Shown here piece by piece: positions 1-6,346 of a DNA stretch of 8,044 bases. The stretch is from Flavobacteriales bacterium (GTDB taxonomy: Bacteria; Bacteroidota; Bacteroidia; Flavobacteriales; Flavobacteriaceae), in NCBI GenBank assembly GCA_027003085.1, contig JALWYR010000039.1, positions 1 through 8,044 on the forward strand, given 5' to 3'. Under the pieces are notes generated by a model that did no database searches, was not told where the DNA came from, and saw only the letters and a list, made by a program, of their open reading frames with translations. The stretch's first letter is position 1, and each line of letters opens with the position of its first letter. The translations under genes were made by a program, and so were the position numbers.

Positions 1-10
1 GTAGGAGAAC

Positions 11-53
11 GCGAATCGTAAATCTTAAATCGATTACTCGGTGTTCGATATTC
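11..53. repeat. Degenerate heptanucleotide repeat
   Basis: The dinucleotide TC recurs at positions 16-17, 23-24, 30-31, 38-39, 45-46 and 52-53, a spacing of 7 with a single 8. Units such as GTAAATC, TTAAATC, GGTGTTC and GATATTC share the pattern NNNNNTC. This gives roughly six diverged 7-base units. The periodicity is seen directly; its origin (slippage, a decayed repeat family, or part of a larger repeated intergenic element) is not known from this window. Similar AT-rich heptad runs are, from memory, found between genes in other Bacteroidota. The run ends just before the GC-rich hairpins. Confidence 0.5.
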
Positions 54-55
54 AA

Positions 56-71
56 GCGCGATTTATCGCGC
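56..71. repeat. Short perfect GC-rich hairpin
   Basis: GCGCGA (56-61) and TCGCGC (66-71) are perfect complements round a 4-base TTTA loop. The right arm overlaps a second possible stem, GCGCG (68-72) with CGCGC (78-82), so two mutually exclusive hairpins could form. No T-run follows on either strand, so it does not look like an intrinsic terminator. Its role is unknown; it may be the left edge of the larger structured element that follows. Confidence 0.35.
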
Positions 72-80
72 GCCAAACGC

Positions 81-228
81 GCCAGGGATGGGAGCGGTAT
101 GAGCCGACGGGGCGCGGCATGGTTTGCTGCCGGCGAGGAGGCTCCGAGGAACCGAGGAGACACCGCAGCCGGCCATAGCAAACCGCCGCGGCCCGAGGCG
201 AATTTAAGCGGACAGCCCGGCGGCTGTC
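81..228 (+). ncRNA. Candidate structured intergenic RNA / long inverted-repeat element
   Basis: A long interrupted hairpin can be paired by eye: 103-105 with 197-199, 108-111 with 192-195, 113-118 with 185-190, 121-128 with 177-184 and 129-134 with 168-173. That is about 27 base pairs, broken by a mismatch at 112/191, small bulges (119-120, 174-176) and a small internal loop (106-107/196). The apical loop (135-167) is purine-rich and carries CCGAGGA twice (144-150, 152-158). The flanks are GGGATGGGAGCGGTAT (85-100) and TTTAAGCGGACAGCCCGG (203-220), each with AGCGG. A second perfect hairpin follows, GACAGCC (211-217) with GGCTGTC (222-228) round CGGC. From memory, Bacteroidota intergenic regions carry a family with flanks like AGCGGCAT and AGCGGACAGC round a variable hairpin; it may or may not be the published Flavo-1 RNA motif. 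Structure is seen; transcription, strand and family membership are inferred. It could also be a DNA-level inverted repeat. Confidence 0.42.
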
Positions 229-234
229 ACGTGA

Positions 235-277
235 TTGCGCCGCGGTGCGAACGACTGTGAAGCAACGCGGCTTGCAA
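235..277 (+). other. Second GC-rich hairpin before gyrA
   Basis: TTGC (235-238) can pair with GCAA (274-277), GCCGCG (239-244) with CGCGGC (266-271), and TGC (246-248) with GCA (262-264). A 2-base bulge (272-273) and one mismatch interrupt the stem, and the loop is 13 bases. It sits 3' of the large hairpin element, and no reading frame through it resembles a protein. It may belong to the same structured element or be part of a gyrA leader. Pairing was done by eye and not scored. Confidence 0.3.
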
Positions 278-306
278 GAACGTGAGCAGCCGGGCGCCCT
301 AAAATA

Positions 307-315
307 TTATCCACA
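307..315 (+). promoter_or_regulatory. Single perfect DnaA-box sequence upstream of gyrA
   Basis: TTATCCACA is an exact match to the high-affinity DnaA box consensus (TTATNCACA). It lies in a short AT-rich patch 75 bases before the gyrA start codon. No second clear box was seen in the 389-base gap; TTATCCCGA at 377-385 shares only the first six bases and the last. One box does not make an origin, but DnaA also acts as a transcription regulator, so control of gyrA by DnaA is possible. A chance match is a real alternative. Confidence 0.35.
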
Positions 316-389
316 ATGCACCGCATCCGAAAGCGCTATTTGTCGGAAAATCCGTATCTTGCGGGTTGGAAAAAAATTATCCCGATTCT

Positions 390-2942
390 ATGGATTTAAA
401 CGAAGAACGGATTATACCCGTCAACATCGAGGAAGAAATGAAAACGGCCTACATCGACTATTCCATGTCGGTGATTGTTTCGCGGGCCCTTCCCGATGTG
501 CGCGACGGGCTCAAACCGGTGCACCGCCGTGTGCTCTACGGCATGTATGAACTCAATCTGTTTTCCAACCGGCCCTACCGTAAGTCGGCCCGCGTGGTGG
601 GAGATGTTTTGGGTAAATACCACCCGCACGGCGACAGTTCGGTCTATGAGGCCATGGTGCGCATGGCCCAGCCGTGGAGTATGCGCTATCCGTTGGTGGA
701 CGGTCAAGGTAACTTCGGGTCTATCGACGGCGACAGTCCGGCAGCCATGCGTTATACCGAAGTGCGCATGCGCAAAATAGCCGAGGAAATGCTGGTCGAT
801 ATTGACAAGGAAACGGTGGACTTCCGGCCCAACTTCGATGAAACGCTCAAAGAGCCCGTGGTGTTGCCGTCCAAACTTCCGAACCTTATTGTAAACGGCG
901 CCCAAGGCATTGCCGTGGGGATGGCCACCAATATGGCTCCGCACAATCTGTCGGAAACCGTGGATGCCATCAAGGCCTATATCGATAATCCCGACATTAG
1001 CACCGAAGAACTGATGCATCACATCAAAGCGCCCGACTTCCCTACGGGCGGCATCATCTACGGCTATCAAGGTGTGAAGGATGCCTACGAAACCGGCCGG
1101 GGCAAAATCGTGATACGCGGCCGCACCCATATCGAAGAAATCAAAGGCCGGGAGGCCATTGTGGTTACCGAAATTCCTTATCTGGTCAATAAGGCCGATA
1201 TGATCAAAAAGGCCGCCGACCTGGTGAATGAGAAGAAAATCGAAGGCATAAGCAACATCAAGGACGAGTCCGACCGCAAAGGGATGCGCATCGTTTTCTA
1301 CCTGAAAAAAGATGCCATGCCCAGCGTGGTGCTCAACCAGCTTTTCAAATATACGCAACTGCAATCGTCGTTCAATATCAACAACATTGCGCTGGTCAAA
1401 GGGCGTCCGCAATTGCTCACGCTCAAAGACCTGTTGGCCCTGTTTGTGGAACACCGCCACGAAGTGGTGGTGCGCCGCACACAATACGAACTGCGCAAAG
1501 CCGAAGAAAGGGCGCATATTTTGGAAGGGCTCATCGTTGCGTCGGATAATATCGACGAAGTAATCGCCCTGATTCGAAGTTCGAAAAACGCCGAAGAAGC
1601 CCGGCAAAAACTCATCGACCGTTTTGCATTTACCGAAATTCAGGCCCGGGCCATTGTGGAAATGCGTTTGCGTCAGCTTACCGGACTGGAACAGGACAAA
1701 TTGCGTAACGAGTTTGCCGAATTGCAGGAAAAAATCAAGGATTTGAAAGACATCCTGGCCCGCAAGGAACGCCGTATGCAAATCATCAAGGACGAAATGC
1801 AGGAGATGAAGGAAAAATACGGCGATGAGCGACGCACCGACATCGATTTTGCCGGAGGCGATGTGAGCATCGAAGATTTGATTCCGAACGAACAAATGGT
1901 GATCACCGTTTCGCATGCGGGCTACATCAAGCGCACGCCGCTTTCGGAATACAAAGTGCAAAACCGCGGCGGCAAAGGCCAACGCGGTGTGGCCACCCGG
2001 GCGGAGGATTTTCCCGAACATATTTTTTCGGCCCGCAACCATGATTACGTTTTGTTCTTTACCCAAAAAGGCAAAGTTTTCTGGCTGCGTGTGTTCGAAA
2101 TTCCCGAAGGGTCCAAGGTGTCCAAGGGCCGCGCCATACAGAATTTGATTCAAATCGAGCAAGACGATAAAATCAAGGCTATCCTCAACACGGGTAATCT
2201 CAAAGACAAGGATTATGTGAATGCCCATTACGTGATTATGGCCACCAAAAAAGGACAGGTCAAAAAAACCTCTTTGGAACAATATTCGCGTCCGCGCCAG
2301 TCGGGTATCAACGCCATCACCATTCGCGAGGGCGATGAACTATTGGATGCCAAGCTCACCACGGGCGACAGCCAAATCATGTTGGCGGTCAAATCGGGCA
2401 AGGCCATTCGTTTCGACGAAGAAAAAACCCGTCCCATGGGACGGACGGCTTCGGGTGTGCGCGGTATTATGCTGGGAAGCCCGGACGACGAAGTGGTGGG
2501 TATGATTTCGGTTCACGACACGGATTCCGATGTGTTGGTGGTTTCCGAAAACGGCTACGCCAAGCGCTCCAAGGTGGAAGACTACCGCAAAACCAACCGG
2601 GGCGGTAAAGGCGTCAAAACCATTAACATTACCGACAAAACCGGTAAACTCGTGGCCATCAAGAATGTTAAAGACGGTGATGACTTGATGATTATTACCC
2701 GCAACGGACTTACCATCCGATTTTCGGTGGATGATATTCGCCAAATGGGCCGTGCCGCCCAAGGCGTGCGCGCCATTCACCTGCGCGAAGGCGATGCCAT
2801 TGCTTCGGTGGCCAAAATCGCCCGCGACGAAGAAATGGAAGGCGAAGAAAACACAGAAAACACTGAAAACGCACAAGCAGGCGAAAATGGCACGCCGATT
2901 GATACATCTTCTACGGATAAACCCGCAAACGAAAACGAATAA
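390..2942 (+). CDS. gyrA: DNA gyrase subunit A
   Basis: This is the breakage-reunion subunit of DNA gyrase, which with GyrB (not in this window) introduces negative supercoils using ATP. The product is 850 residues when started at ATG 390. An in-frame TTG at 366 would add eight residues (MEKNYPDS), but the ATG is preferred because the numbering then equals E. coli: catalytic tyrosine Y122 in AAMRYTE and quinolone-determining positions S83, S84 and E87 in YHPHGDSSVYEA. S83 is the susceptible residue, and an acidic residue at 87 is normal. The N-terminal cleavage and coiled-coil part runs to about residue 490. A C-terminal beta-pinwheel (about 495-812) starts with a GyrA-box-like Q524-NRGGKG-530; a second copy of its core, NRGGKG, is at 736-741. 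Such a box separates GyrA from ParC. The tail (about 813-850) is acidic and Asn/Thr-rich. The gene probably shares an mRNA with the following TPR gene. Confidence 0.98.
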   Translation: MDLNEERIIPVNIEEEMKTAYIDYSMSVIVSRALPDVRDGLKPVHRRVLYGMYELNLFSNRPYRKSARVVGDVLGKYHPHGDSSVYEAMVRMAQPWSMRYPLVDGQGNFGSIDGDSPAAMRYTEVRMRKIAEEMLVDIDKETVDFRPNFDETLKEPVVLPSKLPNLIVNGAQGIAVGMATNMAPHNLSETVDAIKAYIDNPDISTEELMHHIKAPDFPTGGIIYGYQGVKDAYETGRGKIVIRGRTHIEEIKGREAIVVTEIPYLVNKADMIKKAADLVNEKKIEGISNIKDESDRKGMRIVFYLKKDAMPSVVLNQLFKYTQLQSSFNINNIALVKGRPQLLTLKDLLALFVEHRHEVVVRRTQYELRKAEERAHILEGLIVASDNIDEVIALIRSSKNAEEARQKLIDRFAFTEIQARAIVEMRLRQLTGLEQDKLRNEFAELQEKIKDLKDILARKERRMQIIKDEMQEMKEKYGDERRTDIDFAGGDVSIEDLIPNEQMVITVSHAGYIKRTPLSEYKVQNRGGKGQRGVATRAEDFPEHIFSARNHDYVLFFTQKGKVFWLRVFEIPEGSKVSKGRAIQNLIQIEQDDKIKAILNTGNLKDKDYVNAHYVIMATKKGQVKKTSLEQYSRPRQSGINAITIREGDELLDAKLTTGDSQIMLAVKSGKAIRFDEEKTRPMGRTASGVRGIMLGSPDDEVVGMISVHDTDSDVLVVSENGYAKRSKVEDYRKTNRGGKGVKTINITDKTGKLVAIKNVKDGDDLMIITRNGLTIRFSVDDIRQMGRAAQGVRAIHLREGDAIASVAKIARDEEMEGEENTENTENAQAGENGTPIDTSSTDKPANENE

Positions 2943-2964
2943 CCTAAAAAAATAAATGTTTATC

Positions 2965-4206
2965 ATGAAAAAAATTGTTCTTTTTGTCTTGACCTTGATG
3001 TTGAGTGCAAGTGTTTTTGCACAAAAGAAGGAAGTGAAAGCCGCCGAAAAGGCGCTGAAAAAAAACGACCTTACCACGGCTGAGGCCAGTTTGAAGCAAG
3101 CCGAATCCTTGTTCGACCAAGCCGATGCCAAAACCAAAGCCCGTATTTTGTTTGTCAAAGCGCAATTGGCCCAACAAAAGGGCGATGAAGAAACGGCCGT
3201 TAAAACCTACAAGGAGTTGGTTGATTTCGAAAAACAAAACGGGCTGAGCAAATATACCAAACAAGCTCAGGATGAGTTGATTAATTTAGGCAACAGCTTG
3301 CTCAAAAAAGTGGACCAAGCCAACCAAAACAAAGAGTATGAAAAGGCCGAGAAGTATATGAAATTGGTATACGAAATTTCGCCTTCGGATGATAACTTAT
3401 ACATTTTGGGCGTGTTGCAACTTTATTCCAAAAATTACCAAGCGGCCTACGACAATCTGAAAAAACTTTATGACAAGGGTTATGATGGTGTAAAAACCGT
3501 TTACAAACTGTATGATAAAAATACCCAAAAAGATATTGTTGTAAACGATGAAAAAACCATGAAGTTTTTGGCCAAAACCGACCAATACGAAAATCCGCGG
3601 GTGGAAAAAACCAAATCCAAGCGTTCGGAATTGGTAACCAATATGCTGTTTGCCTTGAACAAATTGGGCAAAAACGACGAGGCCTATCAATTGATTAAAC
3701 AAGCCCAAGCCGAAGACCCCGACAATGTCGACCTGATTATCGGTGAAGCCAATTACTACCTGAAAAAAGGCGATAACGATAAATTCGTCGATGCCATGAA
3801 ACGGCTTTATGAAAAAGATCCTAAGCCGGCTTATGCTTACAATATCGGTTTCGGTTACTACAAAATGGGCAAACAGGAAGATGCCTTGAAGTGGTTCAAC
3901 AAAGCCATTGAATTGGATCCTAACTATAAAGACGCCTACATGGGTGCAAGCTTGGCTGCGCTTGCCAAAGAACGCGAACTGGTGGACCAAATCAATGAAA
4001 ACCTTAATAATCCGAAAAAATACGATGAATTGATGGCCCAATTGAACGAAGTATACCGTAAGGCCTTGCCCTACCTGGAAAAATATCACGAACTCGACCC
4101 TTCCGATATCAGTACCATCCGTACGCTGAAAAAAATCTATACTTCGTTGGATATGACCGACAAAGCCAAGGAAATGCGCGCTTTGTTGAAACAAATGAAA
4201 CAATAA
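2965..4206 (+). CDS. Secreted tetratricopeptide repeat protein
   Basis: The protein has 413 residues from ATG 2965. An in-frame ATG at 2956 would only add MFI before a canonical signal peptide, so 2965 is preferred. Residues 1-19 (MKKIVLFVLTLMLSASVFA) form a signal peptide with probable cleavage before Q20. There is no lipobox cysteine, so a soluble periplasmic or exported protein is expected. The rest is helical and repeat-like: helical pairs at about 26-52 and 59-88, a Lys-rich middle, and a textbook TPR at about 288-321 (PAYAYNIGFGYYKMGKQEDA, then ALKWFNKAIELDPN). The last ~60 residues look like another TPR pair. No catalytic domain is visible. TPRs mediate protein contacts; the partner is unknown. 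It starts 22 bases after gyrA with no promoter or terminator between and is followed by a strong terminator, so it is likely cotranscribed with gyrA. A functional link to gyrase is not implied. Confidence 0.9.
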   Translation: MKKIVLFVLTLMLSASVFAQKKEVKAAEKALKKNDLTTAEASLKQAESLFDQADAKTKARILFVKAQLAQQKGDEETAVKTYKELVDFEKQNGLSKYTKQAQDELINLGNSLLKKVDQANQNKEYEKAEKYMKLVYEISPSDDNLYILGVLQLYSKNYQAAYDNLKKLYDKGYDGVKTVYKLYDKNTQKDIVVNDEKTMKFLAKTDQYENPRVEKTKSKRSELVTNMLFALNKLGKNDEAYQLIKQAQAEDPDNVDLIIGEANYYLKKGDNDKFVDAMKRLYEKDPKPAYAYNIGFGYYKMGKQEDALKWFNKAIELDPNYKDAYMGASLAALAKERELVDQINENLNNPKKYDELMAQLNEVYRKALPYLEKYHELDPSDISTIRTLKKIYTSLDMTDKAKEMRALLKQMKQ

Positions 4207-4229
4207 TCCGAAAGTTCGTTCAAGTTATG

Positions 4230-4256
4230 ACCGCTCCGCAACGGGGCGGTTTTTTT
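4230..4256 (+). terminator. Rho-independent terminator after the gyrA-TPR unit
   Basis: ACCGCTCCG (4230-4238) pairs with CGGGGCGGT (4242-4250) round a 3-base loop, with one T-G wobble, and a run of seven T residues (4250-4256) follows. It lies 23 bases after the TPR stop codon. This is a classical intrinsic terminator and closes the gyrA-TPR transcription unit before ackA. Confidence 0.88.
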
Positions 4257-4291
4257 ATGTCGTAACACAGAAATTTTGGCCGCGAAAAACC

Positions 4292-4299
4292 TAACTTTA
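4292..4299 (+). promoter_or_regulatory. Candidate -7 promoter element for ackA
   Basis: TAACTTTA matches the Bacteroidota -7 consensus TAnnTTTG except for its last base and lies 16 bases before the ackA ATG, right after the upstream terminator. A TTTG occurs at 4275-4278, but only 13 bases away, shorter than the roughly 19 expected for a -33 element, so only the -7 half is supported. The position implies a very short leader. No Shine-Dalgarno sequence is evident in the AT-rich spacer. Confidence 0.38.
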
Positions 4300-4315
4300 C
4301 GGCAAACAAACGCCC

Positions 4316-5491
4316 ATGGAAATCCTTGTCATTAACGCCGGAAGTTCGTCGCTTAAATTCGAATTGTTCGATGCTACGAAAGAATTGAAAAGCCGGCTTC
4401 GCGGTCTGGCTGAACGTATCGGTGAGGGCGAAGGCCTGTTCCGTGCCGGTGAAACCGAACAAATAACCCGTATTCCCGACCACCAAACGGCCATGCGGAT
4501 GTTGAAGGAATTTTTGGAGACGAATGCCGGACGCTTCGGCAAACCCGCTGAAATCCGTATCGTAGGCCACCGGGTGGTGCATGGAGGAAGCGATTTTGTG
4601 ACCCCGGCCTTGATTACCGGTGAAGTAAAGGAAAAAATACGCAGTTTGTTTCATTTGGCTCCCTTGCATAATCCGGCCAATTTGAAGGGCATCGAAATGG
4701 CCGAAAAGTTTTTTCCGGCGGCCAAGCAGGTGGCGGTTTTCGATACGGCTTTTCATCAAAGTATTCCCGAGCGGGAGCATCGTTACGCCATTCCCGGAAC
4801 TTATTACCGCCAAGGCATCCGTCAATATGGATTCCATGGCATCAGTCATCAATATGTGAGCCGCAAGGCCGCGGAACTCCTGGGCCGGAACGATTTACGG
4901 CTTATTACGCTGCACCTGGGAAATGGTGCGTCAATGGCAGCCGTAAAAAACGGGAAAAGCATGGCCACCACCATGGGTTTCGGGCCTTTGGCCGGCTTGG
5001 TGATGGGCACGCGTAGCGGGGATATTGACCCTTCGGTGCTATTGTATTTGTTGCGCGAAGGGATGAGTGTGGACGATTTGAATAAAATGCTGAACAAGCA
5101 AAGCGGACTCAAAGCCCTGTTCGGTAGTAACGACATGCGCGATCTGGAATCCGGCTATGCGGCGGGCGATCCGAAAGCCCGTTTGGCCTTGGAAATCTAT
5201 ACGGGACGAATTCGTAAATATGTCGGCGCATATATGGCTCTGCTGGGCGGTGTGGATGCTTTGGTATTTACGGCAGGTATCGGAGAACATTCCGCATTGG
5301 TACGCGAGAAATCGGTGGAAGGTTTGGATTTTGCAGGTATCGAAATCGACAAGCAAAAAAATCAAAATCCCGCCAAGAACGGCGGCGAAGTTCAGTCGGC
5401 CCGTTCCAAGGTCAAAATATTGGTTATTCCCACCCGCGAAGAGCAGGAAATTGCACGGCAATGCCTAAATTTGGCCCATGAAATCCTTTGA
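4316..5491 (+). CDS. ackA: Acetate kinase
   Basis: This cytoplasmic enzyme interconverts acetyl phosphate + ADP and acetate + ATP, the substrate-level phosphorylation step of acetate overflow and, in reverse, acetate activation. The 391 residues are close to the usual ~400 and all hallmark motifs are present: N7 in NAGSSSLK, R86 in GHRVVHGG, D143 in VFDTAFHQ, H174 in GFHGISHQ, R233 in MGTRSGDIDP and E375/E376 in IPTREEQ. By alignment with characterised acetate kinases these are the phosphate- and acetate-binding, catalytic and metal-binding positions. The start is fixed by the conserved N-terminal strand MEILVINAG. The usual partner gene pta (phosphotransacetylase) is not adjacent. Instead the 3' end overlaps the methyltransferase gene by 14 bases, so the two are probably cotranscribed and translationally coupled. 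There is no sign of truncation or frameshift. Confidence 0.97.
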   Translation: MEILVINAGSSSLKFELFDATKELKSRLRGLAERIGEGEGLFRAGETEQITRIPDHQTAMRMLKEFLETNAGRFGKPAEIRIVGHRVVHGGSDFVTPALITGEVKEKIRSLFHLAPLHNPANLKGIEMAEKFFPAAKQVAVFDTAFHQSIPEREHRYAIPGTYYRQGIRQYGFHGISHQYVSRKAAELLGRNDLRLITLHLGNGASMAAVKNGKSMATTMGFGPLAGLVMGTRSGDIDPSVLLYLLREGMSVDDLNKMLNKQSGLKALFGSNDMRDLESGYAAGDPKARLALEIYTGRIRKYVGAYMALLGGVDALVFTAGIGEHSALVREKSVEGLDFAGIEIDKQKNQNPAKNGGEVQSARSKVKILVIPTREEQEIARQCLNLAHEIL

Positions 5492-6140
5492 CCCGGACTA
5501 TACGGCCTATTTGGAACAATTTGTAACCGAACGCCGGAAAAAGATTTTTCGTCAAATCCTGGCTCAGCGCACCCGCCATTTTACGGTGGTGCTCGAAGAC
5601 ACCTACCAAATGCACAACATCAGTGCGGTGGTGCGTTCGGCCGACATTTTCGGTATTCAGGACGTGCATATTATCCGGAAAAATTACCAAACCGGGCTTT
5701 CGCACGGCATAGCCAAAGGTGCCGAAAAATGGATTTGCTTGCACGAACACCGCGATAGTTTGGAGACCATCGATCGCTTGCGGCGCAGGGGATACCGGAT
5801 TGTGGCCACCACACCGCACACCGATGCGCAACTTTTGCCCCATTTCGATGCAAGCCGTAAGGCCGCTTTCTTTTTCGGCGTGGAAAAGGACGGATTGTCG
5901 GAACAGGTGATGCAAAATGCCGATGAAATGCTCAAAATACCCATGTATGGTTTTACCGAGAGCTTTAACATAAGCGTGGCCGCCGCGTTGATTCTCTACG
6001 AAGCCGTCCAAAAAATGCGTAAATCGGATCTAGACTGGCGCTTGACTCCCGAAGAACAAAACACCCTGTATCAATTATGGTTGGAAAAAACCATCAAAAG
6101 CATCGATAGTGTGCGTAAAAAATTTTTCGAAAACAACTAA
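5478..6140 (+). CDS. trmH: TrmH-type tRNA (guanosine-2'-O-)-methyltransferase
   Basis: This is a SPOUT-fold RNA 2'-O-ribose methyltransferase of 220 residues. The three SpoU motifs are visible: motif 1 N47-ISAVVR-53 with the catalytic-type arginine, motif 2 FFFGVEKDGLS with E136, and motif 3 IPMYGFTESFNISVAAALIL with S162 and N164. The strand before motif 1 (VVLEDTYQMHNISA) and the motif 3 wording resemble TrmH, which methylates G18 of tRNA, more than the 23S rRNA enzyme RlmB or TrmL. The N-terminal ~35 residues and a C-terminal extension with a basic helix (about 175-220) are as expected for TrmH; there is no L30e-like substrate domain as in RlmB. Exact substrate is inferred; another tRNA or rRNA position is possible. 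The start ATG lies inside the ackA 3' end in another frame (14-base overlap), and no upstream start is needed to complete the domain. Confidence 0.85.
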   Translation: MKSFDPDYTAYLEQFVTERRKKIFRQILAQRTRHFTVVLEDTYQMHNISAVVRSADIFGIQDVHIIRKNYQTGLSHGIAKGAEKWICLHEHRDSLETIDRLRRRGYRIVATTPHTDAQLLPHFDASRKAAFFFGVEKDGLSEQVMQNADEMLKIPMYGFTESFNISVAAALILYEAVQKMRKSDLDWRLTPEEQNTLYQLWLEKTIKSIDSVRKKFFENN

Positions 6141-6214
6141 TCAGCATCTACATACAGAAAGGACAACGGCATTATAAGATGTTTATGTTCAAGGTTATAA
6201 GACGGGAAAATCGA

Positions 6215-6254
6215 TTTCTCTTTTAGACAAAAAGATTTGAAGAGAAAGTTTTTT
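6215..6254 (+). terminator. Probable intrinsic terminator after trmH
   Basis: TTTCTCTT (6215-6222) pairs perfectly with AAGAGAAA (6240-6247). Inside, CAAA (6228-6231) pairs with TTTG (6236-6239), leaving a 5-base bulge on the left arm, and six T residues (6249-6254) follow after one G. The stem is AT-rich, so it is weaker than the one after the TPR gene, but it is placed 75 bases after the trmH stop and before the patatin gene, where a terminator is expected. Confidence 0.5.
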
Positions 6255-6272
6255 CGGGCTTCCCTTTTTACA

Positions 6273-6318
6273 AATAATCCTTGATGTAAATCCTTTGCAC
6301 CTACAAAACCGGATTATT
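6273..6318. repeat. Inverted repeat upstream of the patatin gene
   Basis: AATAATCC (6273-6280) and GGATTATT (6311-6318) are perfect 8-base complements separated by 30 bases, just upstream of a promoter-like box. The spacing would suit a looped hairpin or two half-sites of a regulator. No regulator gene lies in the window to connect it with, and an AT-rich 8-base inverted repeat can arise by chance. Confidence 0.28.
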
Positions 6319-6338
6319 AATGAGCGGCCAAATAGTTG

Positions 6339-6346
6339 TACTTTTA
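6339..6346 (+). promoter_or_regulatory. Candidate -7 element for the patatin gene
   Basis: TACTTTTA fits the Bacteroidota TAnnTTTG -7 consensus except for the last base and lies 20 bases before the ATG at 6367. No TTTG is found at the proper -33 distance, so support is partial. Confidence 0.32.

Noticed and set aside
211..228. GACAGCC/GGCTGTC hairpin as a terminator of a gene to the left
   Set aside because: No T-run follows the stem on either strand.
301..389. Replication origin before gyrA
   Set aside because: Only one exact DnaA box and a short AT-rich patch are present; an origin would need a cluster of boxes and an unwinding element.
245..550. A 101-codon plus-strand frame running from the structured region into gyrA
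   Set aside because: It overlaps the gyrA N-terminus out of frame, and its product shows no family resemblance.
600..660. Quinolone-resistance substitution in GyrA
   Set aside because: Position 83 is serine and 87 is glutamate, both compatible with a susceptible wild type; S84 occurs naturally in several phyla.
396..2282. A 628-codon open frame on the minus strand inside gyrA
   Set aside because: It is antisense to a fully conserved gyrA. Its product is rich in His, Phe and Gly with no recognisable domain, as expected from the codon bias of the sense strand.
2340..3158. A 272-codon minus-strand frame over the gyrA end and TPR start
   Set aside because: It crosses two confident genes antisense and has no domain; the apparent Phe/Val-rich stretches are the complement of Lys/Glu and Asn codons.
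3397..4203. A 268-codon minus-strand frame opposite the TPR gene
   Set aside because: The Phe/Val/Ile-rich product mirrors the Lys/Asp/Asn-rich TPR coding strand; it resembles a membrane protein only superficially.
6179..6226. A 15-codon open frame after trmH
   Set aside because: There is no ribosome-binding context, and it runs into the terminator stem. Nothing distinguishes it from chance.
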